A stretch of 64,000 nucleotides of DNA from Paracoccus sp. DMF-8 (GCF_029309835.1 NZ_JARJHL010000003.1:463124-527123), one strand, 5' to 3'; shown: positions 38,687-48,480, counted from the first letter of the stretch. Notes: generated from the sequence alone by a model not told the origin. Made by a program: numbers and translations.

Positions 38687-39982
38687 ATGCACATCCAGGA
38701 ACCTTTGAACCAATTCTTCACCGCATCGCTTGAGAGCCGCGACCCTGCGGTTTTCGGTGCGATCCGCAATGAGCTTGGCCGTCAGCGCGACGAGATCGAG
38801 CTGATCGCCAGCGAGAACATCGTGTCGAAAGCCGTGCTCGAGGCGCAGGGCTCGGTACTGACCAACAAATATGCCGAGGGCTATCCGGGCAAGCGTTACT
38901 ACGGCGGCTGCCAATATGTCGACGTGGTCGAGGATCTGGCGATCGAGCGCGCCAAGGAACTCTTCGGCTGCCAGTTCGCCAACGTCCAGCCGAATTCTGG
39001 CAGCCAGATGAACCAGGCCGTGTTCCTGGCGCTGTTGCAGCCGGGCGACACCTTCATGGGGCTGGACCTGAATTCCGGCGGCCACCTGACCCATGGCTCG
39101 CCGGTCAACATGTCGGGGAAATGGTTCAACGTCGTCAGCTATGGCGTGCGCCAGCAGGACCAGCTGCTGGATATGGAGGACGTGCGCGCCAAGGCCCTGG
39201 CCAACAAGCCCAAGCTGATCGTCGCCGGCGGCACCGCCTATAGCCGGGTCTGGGACTGGGCCGCCTTCCGCGCCATCGCGGACGAGGTCGGCGCCTATCT
39301 GATGGTCGACATGGCCCATATCGCGGGGCTGGTGGCCGGTGGCCAGCACCCCTCGCCGCTGCCGCATGCCCATGTCGTGACCACCACGACCCATAAATCG
39401 CTGCGCGGTCCGCGTGGCGGCATGGTGCTGACCAATGACGCCGATATCGCCAAGAAAATCAACTCGGCCGTGTTCCCGGGCCTGCAGGGCGGTCCGCTGA
39501 TGCATGTCATCGCGGCCAAGGCCGTGGCCTTTGGCGAGGCGCTGGAGCCGGGCTTCAAGGACTACGCCGCGCAGGTCGTGAAGAACGCGCAGGCCATGGC
39601 GGATGAGCTGATGAAGGGCGGCATCGACATCGTGTCGGGCGGCACCGACAACCACCTGTGTCTGGCCGACCTGCGCCCGAAAAGCGTGACCGGCAAGGCG
39701 ACCGAGGCGGCCCTGGGTCGCGCGCATATCACCTGCAACAAGAACGGCGTGCCGTTCGACCCGGAAAAACCCTTTGTGACCAGCGGCATCCGTCTTGGCG
39801 CCCCGGCGGGCACGACGCGCGGCTTCGGCGAGGAGGAATTCCGCCAGATCGCCCGCTGGATCACCGAGGTCGTCGACGGCCTTGCCGCCAATGGCGAGGA
39901 CGGCAATGCCGCCGTCGAAGCCAAGGTCAAGGCCGAGGTCGAGGCGCTCTGCAAACGCTTCCCACTCTATCAGGATATGTGA
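38687..39982 (+). CDS. glyA: Serine hydroxymethyltransferase
   Basis: A 431-residue PLP enzyme that adds the C1 unit from methylene-tetrahydrofolate to glycine, making serine and so feeding the cycle. Seen are [42 protein letters not shown], the PLP lysine in [17 protein letters not shown] and [20 protein letters not shown]. An AGGAGAGGGAGG ribosome site precedes it. Many serine-cycle bacteria carry a second housekeeping glyA elsewhere; this copy is likely the C1-assimilation form by operon position. A GNRA-capped hairpin lies just after the stop. Confidence 0.96.
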   Translation: MHIQEPLNQFFTASLESRDPAVFGAIRNELGRQRDEIELIASENIVSKAVLEAQGSVLTNKYAEGYPGKRYYGGCQYVDVVEDLAIERAKELFGCQFANVQPNSGSQMNQAVFLALLQPGDTFMGLDLNSGGHLTHGSPVNMSGKWFNVVSYGVRQQDQLLDMEDVRAKALANKPKLIVAGGTAYSRVWDWAAFRAIADEVGAYLMVDMAHIAGLVAGGQHPSPLPHAHVVTTTTHKSLRGPRGGMVLTNDADIAKKINSAVFPGLQGGPLMHVIAAKAVAFGEALEPGFKDYAAQVVKNAQAMADELMKGGIDIVSGGTDNHLCLADLRPKSVTGKATEAALGRAHITCNKNGVPFDPEKPFVTSGIRLGAPAGTTRGFGEEEFRQIARWITEVVDGLAANGEDGNAAVEAKVKAEVEALCKRFPLYQDM

Positions 39983-39986
39983 AATG

Positions 39987-40008
39987 ATGGGGGCGGAAAC
40001 GCCCCCAT
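39987..40008 (+). terminator. GNRA-capped hairpin between glyA and the glycerate kinase gene
   Basis: Perfect 9-bp stem ATGGGGGCG (39987-39995) with CGCCCCCAT (40000-40008) and a GAAA tetraloop. It begins 5 bases after the glyA stop and ends 25 bases before the next start. Only TTC follows, so it may reduce readthrough or stabilise the upstream message, not fully end it. Confidence 0.55.
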
Positions 40009-40032
40009 TCACGACGAAGACCGGACCCGCAT

Positions 40033-41301
40033 ATGACCATCGCCGACCCCGCCGCCTTTCTTCGCAGCCTGTTCGACCGCGCCGTCGAGGTCGCCGACCC
40101 GATGCGGTCGCTGGCGCAGCATCTGCCCGAAAAGCCCGCCGGTCGCGTGGTCGTCGTCGGCGCGGGCAAGGCCAGCGCCCGCATGGCCGAGGCGGTCGAG
40201 GCGGTCTGGGGTCCCTGCGAGGGGCTTGTGATCACACGCTACGGCTATGCCCGCCCCTGTCAGGCTATCCGCATCGTTGAAGCCGCCCATCCCGTCCCCG
40301 ATGCGGCGGGGCTGGACGCGACGACGGAAATGCTGGATCTGCTGAGGGGGCTGGGCCGCGATGACATCGTGCTGGCGCTGATTTCCGGCGGGGCCTCGGC
40401 CCTGCTGACCGCGCCGGTCGAAGGCGTGACGCTGGACGAAAAACGCGCGGTGAATCAGGCGCTTCTGGATTCCGGGGCGCCCATCGACAGCATGAATACG
40501 GTGCGCAAGCACCTGAGCCGCGTCAAGGGCGGCCAGCTTGCCGCAGCGGCCCATCCGGCGCGGATGTGGTCGCTGATGCTGTCCGATGTGCCGGGCGATG
40601 ACCCGAGTTTCATCGGATCCGGCCCGACGGTCGGCGATGCCTCGACCCCGGATGATGCGCTGGCGATCCTGACGCGCTGGAACATCGACATTCCCCCCGC
40701 CGCGCGGCAGGCGCTGACGCAGGGCAGCGGCGTGCTGCACCCCTCTGATCCGCGTCTGCAAGGCGTGACGAATGTCGTCTACGCCGCGCCCTCGCAATCG
40801 CTGGCCGCTGTGGCAGAGCGGGCGACGGCTGCGGGCTGTCAGGTGATGGTTCTGGGCGATGCCCTGCAGGGCGAGGCGCGCGAGGTTGCCGCCGAACAGG
40901 CCGCGCTGGCCCTGCGTTTGCAGGCCGAGCGCGGGACCGGCGCGGCGCCGCTGCTGATCCTGTCGGGCGGTGAACTGACCGTGACCCGGCGCGGCGACGG
41001 TGTTGGCGGACCGAACGCCGAATTCAGCCTTGCGCTGGCGCTGGCGCTGGATGGCGCGGCGGGGATCCATGCGATTGCCTGCGATACCGATGGCGTCGAT
41101 GGCGCGGCCGAGGTCGCGGGCGCGATCATCGGCCCGGACACGCTGGCGAGGGCGGCGGAACGCGGTGTGTCGGCGGCGGATGCGCTGGCCCGCAACGATG
41201 CGCACAGCTTTTTCGGGCAGATCGGCGATCAGGTCGTGACCGGTCCCACGCTGACGAATGTCAATGATTTCAGGGCAATTCTGGTGCAAGCCGGGTCGTG
41301 A
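40033..41301 (+). CDS. Glycerate 2-kinase, MOFRL family
   Basis: A 422-residue kinase of the GckA/TtuD (MOFRL) family, which phosphorylates D-glycerate to 2-phosphoglycerate, linking HprA to enolase and PEP carboxylase. Seen are VVVVGAGKASARMAEAVE, LALISGGASALLTAPVEG, MNTVRKHLSRVKGGQLAAAA and LSDVPGDDPSFIGSGPTVGD in the first domain, and LILSGGELTVTRRGDGVGGPNAEF with ACDTDGVDGAAEVAGAII in the MOFRL domain. It is the last gene of the serine-cycle set on the plus strand. The symbols gck, garK and ttuD are all in use for this family, so none is given. Confidence 0.92.
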   Translation: MTIADPAAFLRSLFDRAVEVADPMRSLAQHLPEKPAGRVVVVGAGKASARMAEAVEAVWGPCEGLVITRYGYARPCQAIRIVEAAHPVPDAAGLDATTEMLDLLRGLGRDDIVLALISGGASALLTAPVEGVTLDEKRAVNQALLDSGAPIDSMNTVRKHLSRVKGGQLAAAAHPARMWSLMLSDVPGDDPSFIGSGPTVGDASTPDDALAILTRWNIDIPPAARQALTQGSGVLHPSDPRLQGVTNVVYAAPSQSLAAVAERATAAGCQVMVLGDALQGEAREVAAEQAALALRLQAERGTGAAPLLILSGGELTVTRRGDGVGGPNAEFSLALALALDGAAGIHAIACDTDGVDGAAEVAGAIIGPDTLARAAERGVSAADALARNDAHSFFGQIGDQVVTGPTLTNVNDFRAILVQAGS

Positions 41302-41664
41302 TCCTGACGCGGGCCGGGCCTTTCCCGGATCCGTCGCGGAAAGGAAACATCTGCCCCGCAGTCGGGTGACAGGCATGGCGATTTCATTGCCCTGATCCGG
41401 ATACTCCGACGCTGGCCGCCGGACGCCATGGGCAAGCCCCGCCTTTGGTGACGGGCAGGGCGGCTTTCCGTATCGCTGCCGCATGGGCCGATGGCAGCAG
41501 AACGGCACGGGTGCGACGGATACCGGCGGCGTTCCGGCCTGTTTTCAGTCTCTGGCTTTGGCCGGTCGGTTGATTTCGCAAGGTCGCGGCTTGCCGTTTT
41601 CACCTTTCTGTCACAATGGGTCGGCCAGATGCCCGAACCCTTCGGGTCTGCGATGGAGCCAAGG

Positions 41665-42942
41665 ATGAGTTACTTTCCCCGCTGGCCACTGACCCGCAAT
41701 GCCGTGGTCATGCCCGACGAACGCCTGCCACGGGGGGCCGCGATCCCGATGGGGGTGCAGCATCTGGTGGCGATGTCGGGATCGACGATCCTCGCGCCGC
41801 TGCTGATGGGCTTTGACCCGAACCTTGCGGTGCTGTTTTCGGGGATCGGCACGCTGATCTTTTTCATCTGCACGGGCGGGCGGATGCCCAGCTATCTGGG
41901 GTCGTCATTCGCCTTTATCGCGGTGGTGATCGCGGTCACGGGCTATGCGGGCAGCGGGCCGAACGCGAATATCGGCCCGGCGCTTGGCGGGATCATCGCG
42001 GCAGGCGCGCTATATGCGCTGATCGGGCTGGTGGTCATGGCAACCGGCACCGGCTGGATCGAGCGCCTGATGCCGCCCGCCGTCACCGGCGCCATCGGTG
42101 CGGCCATCGGCCTGAACCTTGCCCCCGTCGGCGTGCAGGGGTTTCAGGGCACGGGGCCGCATATGTTCGTGGCGCTGCTGACGCTGGTGTCGGTCGCGGT
42201 CTTTTCGACCTATGGCACGGTTGCGTCGCGGCGGGTGTCGATCCTGATGGGGATCGCGGTGGGCTATGCCGCGGTGCTGGTCATGGGCAATGGCATGGGC
42301 CTGCTGCCCGCGATTGATTTTTCCGCGCTGACGGCGGCGCCGTGGTTCGGCGTGCCGGATTTTCAGGCGCCGGTCTTTGAGCGCGCGGCCATGGTGCTGA
42401 TCGCCCCGGTCGCATTGATTCTGGTTGCGGAAAACCTGGGCCATATCAAGGCCATCGGCGGCATGACCGGGCGTAACATGGACCCCTATATCGGGCGCGG
42501 ATTCATCGGGGACGGGATCGCCACCATGGTTTCGGGCGCAGGCGGCGGCACGGGCGTCACCACCTATGTCGAAAACATGGGCGTCATGGCCGTGACGCGG
42601 GTCTTTTCGACGTTGATTTTCATCATCGCGGCCTTTGTCGCCATCGCTCTGGGCTTTTCGCCGAAATTCGGCGCGCTGCTGCGCACCATTCCCGACCCGG
42701 TTCTGGCCGGGCTTGGGGTTGCGGTCTTTGGCCTGATCGCGGCGGCGATGATCCGGCTGTGGGTCGACAACCGCGTCGATTTCTCGGACCCGCGCAACCT
42801 GTTCACGGTGGGCATCACGCTGATCTTTGGCGCGGGCAACCTGTCCTTTTCCATCGGCGGCTTTGCGGTCGGGGGCATCGGCACGGCGACGCTGGCCGCG
42901 CTGGTCATGTATCAACTGCTGGGCATCGGCAGAAAGGCCTGA
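41665..42942 (+). CDS. Uracil-xanthine permease family transporter (NCS2)
   Basis: A 425-residue nucleobase:cation symporter-2 protein. Family marks are AIPMGVQHLVAMSGSTILAPLLMGFDPN, TGGRMPSYLGSSFAFIAVV, VTGAIGAAIGLNLAPVGVQGF and LILVAENLGHIKAIGGMTGRNMDP, with the final AGNLSFSIGGFAVGGIG. It resembles RutG/UraA uracil transporters. No rut pathway or deaminase gene is adjacent. The ATG at 41665 with CCAAGG before it is preferred over the upstream start at 41491, which would add a charged, non-conserved stretch. About 360 bases upstream, back to 41301, show no other gene. Confidence 0.9.
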   Translation: MSYFPRWPLTRNAVVMPDERLPRGAAIPMGVQHLVAMSGSTILAPLLMGFDPNLAVLFSGIGTLIFFICTGGRMPSYLGSSFAFIAVVIAVTGYAGSGPNANIGPALGGIIAAGALYALIGLVVMATGTGWIERLMPPAVTGAIGAAIGLNLAPVGVQGFQGTGPHMFVALLTLVSVAVFSTYGTVASRRVSILMGIAVGYAAVLVMGNGMGLLPAIDFSALTAAPWFGVPDFQAPVFERAAMVLIAPVALILVAENLGHIKAIGGMTGRNMDPYIGRGFIGDGIATMVSGAGGGTGVTTYVENMGVMAVTRVFSTLIFIIAAFVAIALGFSPKFGALLRTIPDPVLAGLGVAVFGLIAAAMIRLWVDNRVDFSDPRNLFTVGITLIFGAGNLSFSIGGFAVGGIGTATLAALVMYQLLGIGRKA

Positions 42943-43556
42943 GCCGCTTTCCACCTGACACCGGCCCATCGCCCCTGATCAGGGGGTGGTCGGCCGATGG
43001 TCAGGGGGACAAGGGCAATCCGGCAACAATATGCCGATTATCTTCATGCGGATCCGCCGTGGCAGCTTGCCATGACATGGTCATTGTCCGCTTTACCTGC
43101 ATTTCATCAATATGCTTCAATCCATGCAAGGCCCGACAGGCCGCAGGATGAACGACCGCAAGGCAGGGACGCCCCGAATGGACCACAGCCACCGCCCACC
43201 CGGCATGCACGCGAATGCAGCAAAGCCGTCCCGTATCGCGGGGCCGTGCTGATGGGCGCCAGCACGGCCGTGGCCTGCGACAGCTGTGCGGACAGCGACC
43301 CCGCCACACCCGACCGAAGTCGGCGGCGGCGTGATGCAGCGCCGCCGCAGGTCAATCGCATCCTGAAACGGCCTCTGCCGTCCTTCCCGCTTTTCCGCCC
43401 CCGGCACCTGCCGCAGGGGCCGCATCCGATGCGCCGCTTTCCCCGAATGCTCCGGTTGCCCGTGCCGCCGACCGCCCGCGCGGTCGCGCCCGGTATCGCC
43501 TGCCTGCCCCCTTTCCGCGTCAAAACCTTGCCGCATTCCCTGACGGAGACCTGAAC
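42943..43556. other. Long intergenic region between the nucleobase permease and terC genes
   Basis: About 610 bases with no convincing gene. An open frame at 42997-43554 on the plus strand is rich in arginine, proline and histidine without any domain, and frames on the other strand are of the same sort. A perfect palindrome CCCCTGATCAGGGG lies at 42972-42985, shortly after the permease stop. I looked for a manganese (yybP-ykoY) riboswitch, common before terC-like genes, and did not find its core. Confidence 0.55.
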
Positions 43557-45110
43557 TTGCTATTCGAATGGATGTCCGACCCCTCTGCCTGGGCAGGACT
43601 TGCGACGCTGATCGTTCTTGAAATCGTGCTGGGGATCGACAACCTGGTCTTCATCGCCGTTCTGGCGGAAAAGCTGCCGCCCCATCAACGCGACCGCGCG
43701 CGCATCATCGGGCTGGGTCTGGCCTTGGGGATGCGCTTTGTCCTGCTGGCCTCGATCGCCTGGATCGTGACCTTGCAGACTCAGCTGTTCAGCCTGTTCG
43801 GGCACGGGTTTTCGGGGCGCGACCTGATCCTGATCTTTGGCGGGCTGTTCCTGCTGTTCAAGGGCACGATGGAGCTGCACGAAAGGCTGGAAGGCCATCA
43901 GGCGGCCAAGGCGCAGAACGTCGTTTATGTGTCCTTTGCGCAGGTTCTGGTGCAGATCGTCGTGCTGGATGCGGTGTTTTCGCTGGACAGCGTCATCACC
44001 GCTGTCGGCATGGTGAAACATCTGTCGATCATGTATATCGCCGTCGTCGTCGCCATGGCCGTGATGCTCTTGATGGCGAAATCGCTGATGGCCTTTGTGT
44101 CGCGCCACCCGACGGTGGTGATCCTGTGCCTTGGCTTTCTGATGATGATCGGTTTTTCGCTGATCGTCGAAGGGTTCGGTTTCCATATCCCCAAGGGCTA
44201 CCTGTATGCCGCCATCGGCTTTTCCGTGGGCATCGAGGCGCTGAACCAGATCGGACGCCGCAACCGCGAGAAATACATCACCTCGGGCGATCTGCGCGAC
44301 CGCACGGCCGAGGCGGTGTTGCGTCTGCTGGGCGGCACCAAGGGCGAAGAACTGGGCGGTTCGGCCGATGTCATCGCCGAACAGGCCGCCGATCAGGGCC
44401 TGTTCGCCCCCGAGGAGAAGGAAATGATCGTCGGCGTTCTCAGCCTGTCGGACCGGCCCGCGACCTCGGTGATGACGCCGCGCAGCGATATCGACTGGAT
44501 CGACCTTGACGCGGATGAAACCGCGATCCGCGACCAGATCATCGAACAGGGTCATTCGCGCTTTCTGGTCGGGCGGGGTTCGCTGGACGGTTTCATCGGC
44601 GTGGCGCTGACCCGCGACCTGATGCGCGACCTGCTGACCGAAGGGCGGATCAACCCCGAACGCTCGATCCGCGAGGCGTTGGTCGTGCATGAAAGCGTGT
44701 CAGTGCTGAAGCTGATGGAACATCTGCGCCGCTCATCGGTCCAGATGGCGGTGATCGTCGATGAATTCGGTTCGCTGGAAGGGATCGTGACGCCCACCGA
44801 CATGCTGGAAGCCATCGCCGGCGATTTCCCCGAGGAAGACGAGGCCCCCGCCACCGAGGAACGCGGCGAGGACGGATCCTGGCTGTTCGACGGCTGGATC
44901 GACATCCGCCGCGCCTCGCATCTGCTGGACACCGATCTGGAAGACGATGCCGAGCGTTATTCGACGCTGGCGGGCTATGTCCTGCGCCATCTGGGCCGGA
45001 TGCCGGTCGAAGGCAGATCCGCCGATATCGACGGGTTGCGGTTTATCATTGTCGCGATGGACGGCCATGCCATCGACAAGCTGCGCGTGGGGCGCATCCC
45101 GAAGGCCTAG
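43557..45110 (+). CDS. TerC-CBS-CorC/HlyC membrane protein (YoaE/YegH type)
   Basis: A 517-residue protein in three parts. Residues 1-230 are a TerC domain with seven hydrophobic segments, including [25 protein letters not shown] and [19 protein letters not shown], whose acidic D residues bind metal. Residues about 290-420 are paired CBS domains ([42 protein letters not shown]). The end is a CorC/HlyC transporter-associated domain ([16 protein letters not shown]). TerC proteins are linked to Mn2+ export and membrane-protein metalation; the CBS domains may sense nucleotides. The start is a TTG at 43557, chosen because MLFEW matches relatives; no ATG fits. Confidence 0.88.
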   Translation: MLFEWMSDPSAWAGLATLIVLEIVLGIDNLVFIAVLAEKLPPHQRDRARIIGLGLALGMRFVLLASIAWIVTLQTQLFSLFGHGFSGRDLILIFGGLFLLFKGTMELHERLEGHQAAKAQNVVYVSFAQVLVQIVVLDAVFSLDSVITAVGMVKHLSIMYIAVVVAMAVMLLMAKSLMAFVSRHPTVVILCLGFLMMIGFSLIVEGFGFHIPKGYLYAAIGFSVGIEALNQIGRRNREKYITSGDLRDRTAEAVLRLLGGTKGEELGGSADVIAEQAADQGLFAPEEKEMIVGVLSLSDRPATSVMTPRSDIDWIDLDADETAIRDQIIEQGHSRFLVGRGSLDGFIGVALTRDLMRDLLTEGRINPERSIREALVVHESVSVLKLMEHLRRSSVQMAVIVDEFGSLEGIVTPTDMLEAIAGDFPEEDEAPATEERGEDGSWLFDGWIDIRRASHLLDTDLEDDAERYSTLAGYVLRHLGRMPVEGRSADIDGLRFIIVAMDGHAIDKLRVGRIPKA

Positions 45111-45125
45111 CGCGGAAAGGGAAAA

Positions 45126-45152
45126 CGCCCCCGGCCAAGGCGGCCGGGGGCG
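45126..45152. terminator. Bidirectional hairpin terminator between terC and pyrophosphatase genes
   Basis: An 11-bp perfect stem CGCCCCCGGCC (45126-45136) with GGCCGGGGGCG (45142-45152) and a 5-base loop, between convergent genes. AAAA precedes it on the plus strand, so on the minus strand the hairpin is followed by GTTTTC, suiting the pyrophosphatase gene. Confidence 0.78.
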
Positions 45153-45179
45153 ATGCGACAGCGCGGATGCGACAGCGCG
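45152..45179. repeat. 14-bp tandem direct repeat, two copies
   Basis: GATGCGACAGCGCG occurs at 45152-45165 and again at 45166-45179 with no change, directly after the hairpin and before the pyrophosphatase stop at 45192. Probably a slippage product; no function proposed. Confidence 0.85.
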
Positions 45180-45191
45180 GTTTCGGGCGGC

Positions 45192-45881
45192 CTAGTTCGC
45201 GGCGGTGAACTGCGCCGCTGCGGCGTCCAGCACCTCGCGGGCGACATCCGCCTCGGCAAAGCCCTGTGATTCCATGCCGCCATCGGGACCTTTGTAATTC
45301 GCAAACCATGTGCCGATGATGTCGCTGACGCCGGGAAATTCGCTGTCCAGTTGCGCCATGGTTTCGATATGCGCAAAGGGTGAATCCTGCGTCAGCACGG
45401 CGATCAGCTTGTCGTCCTGTTCGCCGCCATCCAGCATTTTCAGGACGCCGATCAGGCGCACATTGGCGATTTCACCACGCGGCAGGGCCTGACCGATGAC
45501 CAGAACGTCCAGGGGATCGCCGTCGCCGCCCAGTTCCTTGGGCAGGGCGGTGCCGGGGATGGCGCCGTAATTGCCCGGATAACCCAGATAGTTCACGATA
45601 CGCGGCTTGTCGTCCTTGTATTCCCAATAGACCGCCTTGGGGTCTTCCTTGCTGACTTCCCATTTCGCCGAGGTGCCGGTCGGGATTTCGACAATCGCGC
45701 GGATCGCACCATCTTCGGCGATCGGGGCAAGCTGCATCAGGTCATCCGTGCCGGTGATCGTATAGGGGTCCGTGGCCTGCATCGCGGCGGAAAACCGCGC
45801 CGTATCGGCATAGGCCAGACCGCCGATGGTTTCGGCCTGTGCCGCTGCCGACATCAGCGCCAGCCCAAGGGCGCCGGACAT
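45192..45881 (-). CDS. Periplasmic-type inorganic pyrophosphatase, native 5' end lost
   Basis: A soluble family I pyrophosphatase. The active-site blocks are ARFSAAMQATDPYTIT..., IRAIVEIPTGTSAKWEVSK, YLGYPGNYGAIPGTALPKELGGDGDPLDVLVIG with the metal-binding aspartates, and VLKMLDGGEQDDKLIAVL. The remaining signal-peptide core (GALGLALMSAAAQA) shows that it is exported, as in the larger secreted group. No basic N-region precedes that core: the ATG at 45881 falls on a join with an RND-efflux fragment, so the true start and promoter are missing. About 229 residues as it stands. The catalytic domain is intact. Confidence 0.82.
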   Translation of the reverse strand: MSGALGLALMSAAAQAETIGGLAYADTARFSAAMQATDPYTITGTDDLMQLAPIAEDGAIRAIVEIPTGTSAKWEVSKEDPKAVYWEYKDDKPRIVNYLGYPGNYGAIPGTALPKELGGDGDPLDVLVIGQALPRGEIANVRLIGVLKMLDGGEQDDKLIAVLTQDSPFAHIETMAQLDSEFPGVSDIIGTWFANYKGPDGGMESQGFAEADVAREVLDAAAAQFTAAN

Positions 45882-45882
45882 C

Positions 45883-45975
45883 ACCTCGGGGTTCCAGAAG
45901 ATTGCACCGGGCGCGCAGGTCGAAATCGCCGCCCCCGCCCAATCCGCGGGCCAGACCGCTGCGGGGGGCAATTGA
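45883..45975 (+). pseudogene. C-terminal tail of an RND membrane-fusion protein (AcrA-like fragment)
   Basis: The last 30 residues of a periplasmic adaptor: TSGFQKIAPGAQVEIAAPAQ followed by SAGQTAAGGN and a stop. A (V/T)SGLQKI-x-PG block near the C-terminus is usual for AcrA/MexA proteins, and the AcrB-like gene starts 3 bases later, as in RND operons. Nothing of the adaptor remains upstream: the sequence joins directly to the signal peptide of the pyrophosphatase gene. Confidence 0.72.
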
Positions 45976-45978
45976 TCC

Positions 45979-46494
45979 ATGTCGCGGTTCTTCATCAATC
46001 GCCCGATCTTTGCCTGGGTGATCGCCATCATCATCATGGGACTTGGCACGCTGGCGATCATGCGGCTGCCGATTTCGCAATACCCCTCGATCACCGGGCC
46101 TTCGGTGGTCATCAGCGCGGTCTATCCCGGCGCCTCGGCGGAAACCGTGGCCGATACGGTCGTGCAGAACATCGAGAAGGAGATGACCGGCCTTGACGGG
46201 CTGCGCTATATCAGATCCTCGACCACCTCGACCGGGACGGCGACGATCACCCTGACATTCGCCATCGGCACCGATCCCGATATTGCGCAGGTGCAGAACA
46301 AGCTGGCCATCGCCAGATCCGGCCTGCCCGAATCCGTGACCCGGCAGGGCGTGACGGTGGAAAAATCCGCCACCGGCTTTCTGATGGTGATCGCGCTGGT
46401 TTCCGATGACGGGGCGCGCAGCGCCATCGACCTGTCGGATTATATGGCGTCTTACATGGTCGAGCCGATCTCGCGCCTGCAAGGCGTCGGCAAA
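45979..46494 (+). pseudogene. RND efflux permease, N-terminal fragment (AcrB/MexB-like)
   Basis: The first 172 or so residues of an inner-membrane RND multidrug pump: MSRFFINRPIFAWVIAIIIM, GTLAIMRLPISQYPSITGPSVVI, SAVYPGASAETVADTVVQNIE, the pore-domain blocks DGLRYIRSSTTSTGTATITL and VQNKLAIARSGLPESVTRQG, then YMASYMVEPISRLQGVG. After LQGVG, where relatives continue D-V-(Q/N)-x-FG, homology ends and the sequence enters a TonB-receptor gene running the other way. About 860 residues are missing. The fragment cannot make a pump. Confidence 0.88.
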
Positions 46495-46496
46495 GC

Positions 46497-46972
46497 GAGG
46501 ACATCGGGCCGCGGATCACCTCGATCCGTTCGATGGCCGAAGGCGGCGGCAGATAGGATTCCGCCATCCCGCTGCCCCAGCCGTTATAGGTCGCCTCGCG
46601 CGAGTTGCCGACCGGCTTGCCGTCGACCATCATCAGCACATAATCCGAGCCCATGCCGCGAATGCTGATCGAGGGCAGGCCCGTCTTGCCCCCGGCCGGA
46701 GAGATCACCACGCCCGGCACATTTTTCAGCGCGTCCGTGATCGCGGCATAGGGGCGCTTTTCCAATTCCTCGCCGGTGATGACGGTCATCGTCGCCGGTG
46801 CGTCGAGCAGGGCCTGCGCCTGACCGCTGGCCGTCACGACAATCGTGTCCAGCACCACCGTCGCCTCGTCTTCGGCCTGTGCAAAGGCGGGCAGGCTGGC
46901 CGTCCCCATGACGGCAAGCCAGACCGGCATGCGCGCCAGGGTATCCGCCACGCTGTTCCGAACTCGTTTCAT
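46497..46972 (-). pseudogene. TonB-dependent receptor, N-terminal fragment
   Basis: The signal peptide and most of the plug of an outer-membrane siderophore receptor. The leader runs MKRVRNSVADTLARMPVWLA to LPAFAQAED, the TonB box region is LDTIVVTASG, and the plug has TGEELEKRPYAAITDALKNVPG, ISIRGMGSDYVLMMVDGKPVG and SAIERIEVIRGPMSS. Homology stops at RGPMSSL, where relatives read YGSDAMGG; the beta barrel of some 500 residues is gone, replaced by the RND fragment. The siderophore-binding protein gene next door on the same strand suggests both came from one uptake locus. Confidence 0.87.
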
Positions 46973-47293
46973 GTTTGTCCCCCTCCGATCCTTACAAGAT
47001 ATGGGTCCGCCTTACCGGCAGGGGGGACAGTGTTGAAGCGCAAAGCCTGAGTTTTTTACTAGGAACATGTCTTCCGGACAGGAATGTGCCAAATAGGCAA
47101 CAAAATTACTCGGGTAATGACCGCCGGGACGGATCGGGCGGTGGCGTTGCGGGTTTTGTCGGGGTTTTTCCGTGATTTGCGCCTGACGACCGGGCGCCGT
47201 TCACTGTCCTTGGCTGGCACTGTCCTTGGCTGGCAAGGCGCGGCGGGATATCGGGGGCAGGGCGGAACGGTTGCCGCCCTGCGTCATGTCCGG
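46973..47293. other. Intergenic region upstream of the TonB receptor, with a 16-bp tandem repeat
   Basis: About 320 bases separate the receptor start from the 3' end of the siderophore-binding protein gene. It holds a perfect two-copy tandem repeat ACTGTCCTTGGCTGGC at 47203-47218 and 47219-47234. No open frame looks coding. An iron-responsive promoter for the receptor is expected near 46973-47060, but no operator consensus is clear. Confidence 0.6.
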
Positions 47294-48287
47294 TTATTGC
47301 GCCTTGGCAAAGGCCTCGGCCGCCGCTTCGGCGCTGGCGGTCATCGCGTCGATCCCGCCGCCCATCAGATACCAGATCTTGCCGTCCAGATGGACCACGC
47401 GACCGGCCTGCCAGGCATCGGTCGCGGTCACGCCGCATCCTCGGCCAGGCGTTCGGGCAGCGGGCGGATCTCGGTATTGCCGACGGCGAGAATTGCGGTC
47501 GATGGTGAAAATCCAGTCGGGGTTCGAGGCCAGCGCCGCCTCAAGCGCCTCTTGCGCGCGTTGCCGGGCGGCTTCGGCCTCGGGGCTGCCGGGTTCGGGG
47601 CGCGGGCCGGTCGCGGCCTCGGCCAGGGCGATGGCGGGCTCGATGCCGACCAGCTCATAGACCGCGCCGAAACGCCGAGCCGGCGCCTCGGCCCTGATGT
47701 TCTCTCCGGCGCCGAACAGCAACAGCCCGGTCCCGGCCTTGGCCCCCAGTTCATGGGTGCGGGCGATGGTGTCGCGGAAGGCCGCGATGCGGGTCGCGGC
47801 GGCGTCTTCGGCCCCCAGCAGGCGGCCCAGATTTTCGGTATTGGCGATCACGGTCGCGACGATGTCGCCATCGCCCGCGCTCATGTCCACGGTCGGTGCG
47901 ATGGCGCCCATATCCTCGAACTTGCTGCGTGAACGCCCGCCCAGCACGATCAGATCCGGCCCGATGCTTTGCAGCACGCTGGCATCCGGTTCGAACAGCG
48001 TGCCGGCAGGGGCATGGCGGTCTTCGGCGAAAGCCGTCAGATGCGCGGGGAAATTCGTCCGTTCGGCGGTCTTGGGCACGGCAACGACCAGATCGGATTT
48101 GCCAAGCGCCTGAATGATGTCCAGCGTCGGCAGGTCGAACACCGCGATTTTCTGCGGTGCGGCGGGCAGCGTGATCTCGCCCTGCGCATGGGTCAGGCTG
48201 ACCTCTTGCGCCACGGCCTGACCAAGACCCAGGGCAAGGGCAAGACTGGCGGCCAGCGGCAAACGGGCGGTGAGGGTGTGTTTTCAA
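47294..48287 (-). CDS. Siderophore ABC transporter substrate-binding protein (FatB/CeuE-like), frame slips
   Basis: A periplasmic iron-chelate binding protein. The fold is marked by PQKIAVFDLPTLDIIQALGKSDLVVAVPK, PDASVLQSIGPDLIVLGGRS, NTENLGRLLGAEDAAATRIAAF and ATDAWQAGRVVHLDG. Two features need indels: the segment between 47430 and 47495 reads arginine-rich, while the alternate frame gives AVGNTEIRPLPERLAEDAA as expected; and the start is best as TTG at 48287 (KTHPHRP) with an extra T removed near 48255, giving a full signal peptide PLAASLALALGLGQAVAQ. Restored length is about 330 residues. It belongs with the truncated TonB receptor; permease and ATPase genes are not seen. Confidence 0.8.
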
Positions 48288-48480
48288 GGGAATCCTCCAA
48301 AAATCCGGGCGATGGCGACCACCCCTGCGCGGGGTGCCGGAAAGCCAGTCGATGTCTGATTATCTGGGTGGCCGGAGGGATGCGGCTGCCTTTTGCCTGA
48401 TTATGCCAGATCCCGCGACGGGGCAAGGCCAGCGGCCCCTTGATCGCCGGCGATGCTGGCGTCACGGCCGCGTGCTGGCG

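Noticed and set aside
42997..43554. 185-codon open frame before the terC-like gene
   Set aside because: Arg/Pro/His-rich, no domain, no good ribosome site, and equally long frames exist on the other strand.
43300..43556. Manganese (yybP-ykoY) riboswitch before the terC-like gene
   Set aside because: Expected from family habit, but the conserved core could not be found.
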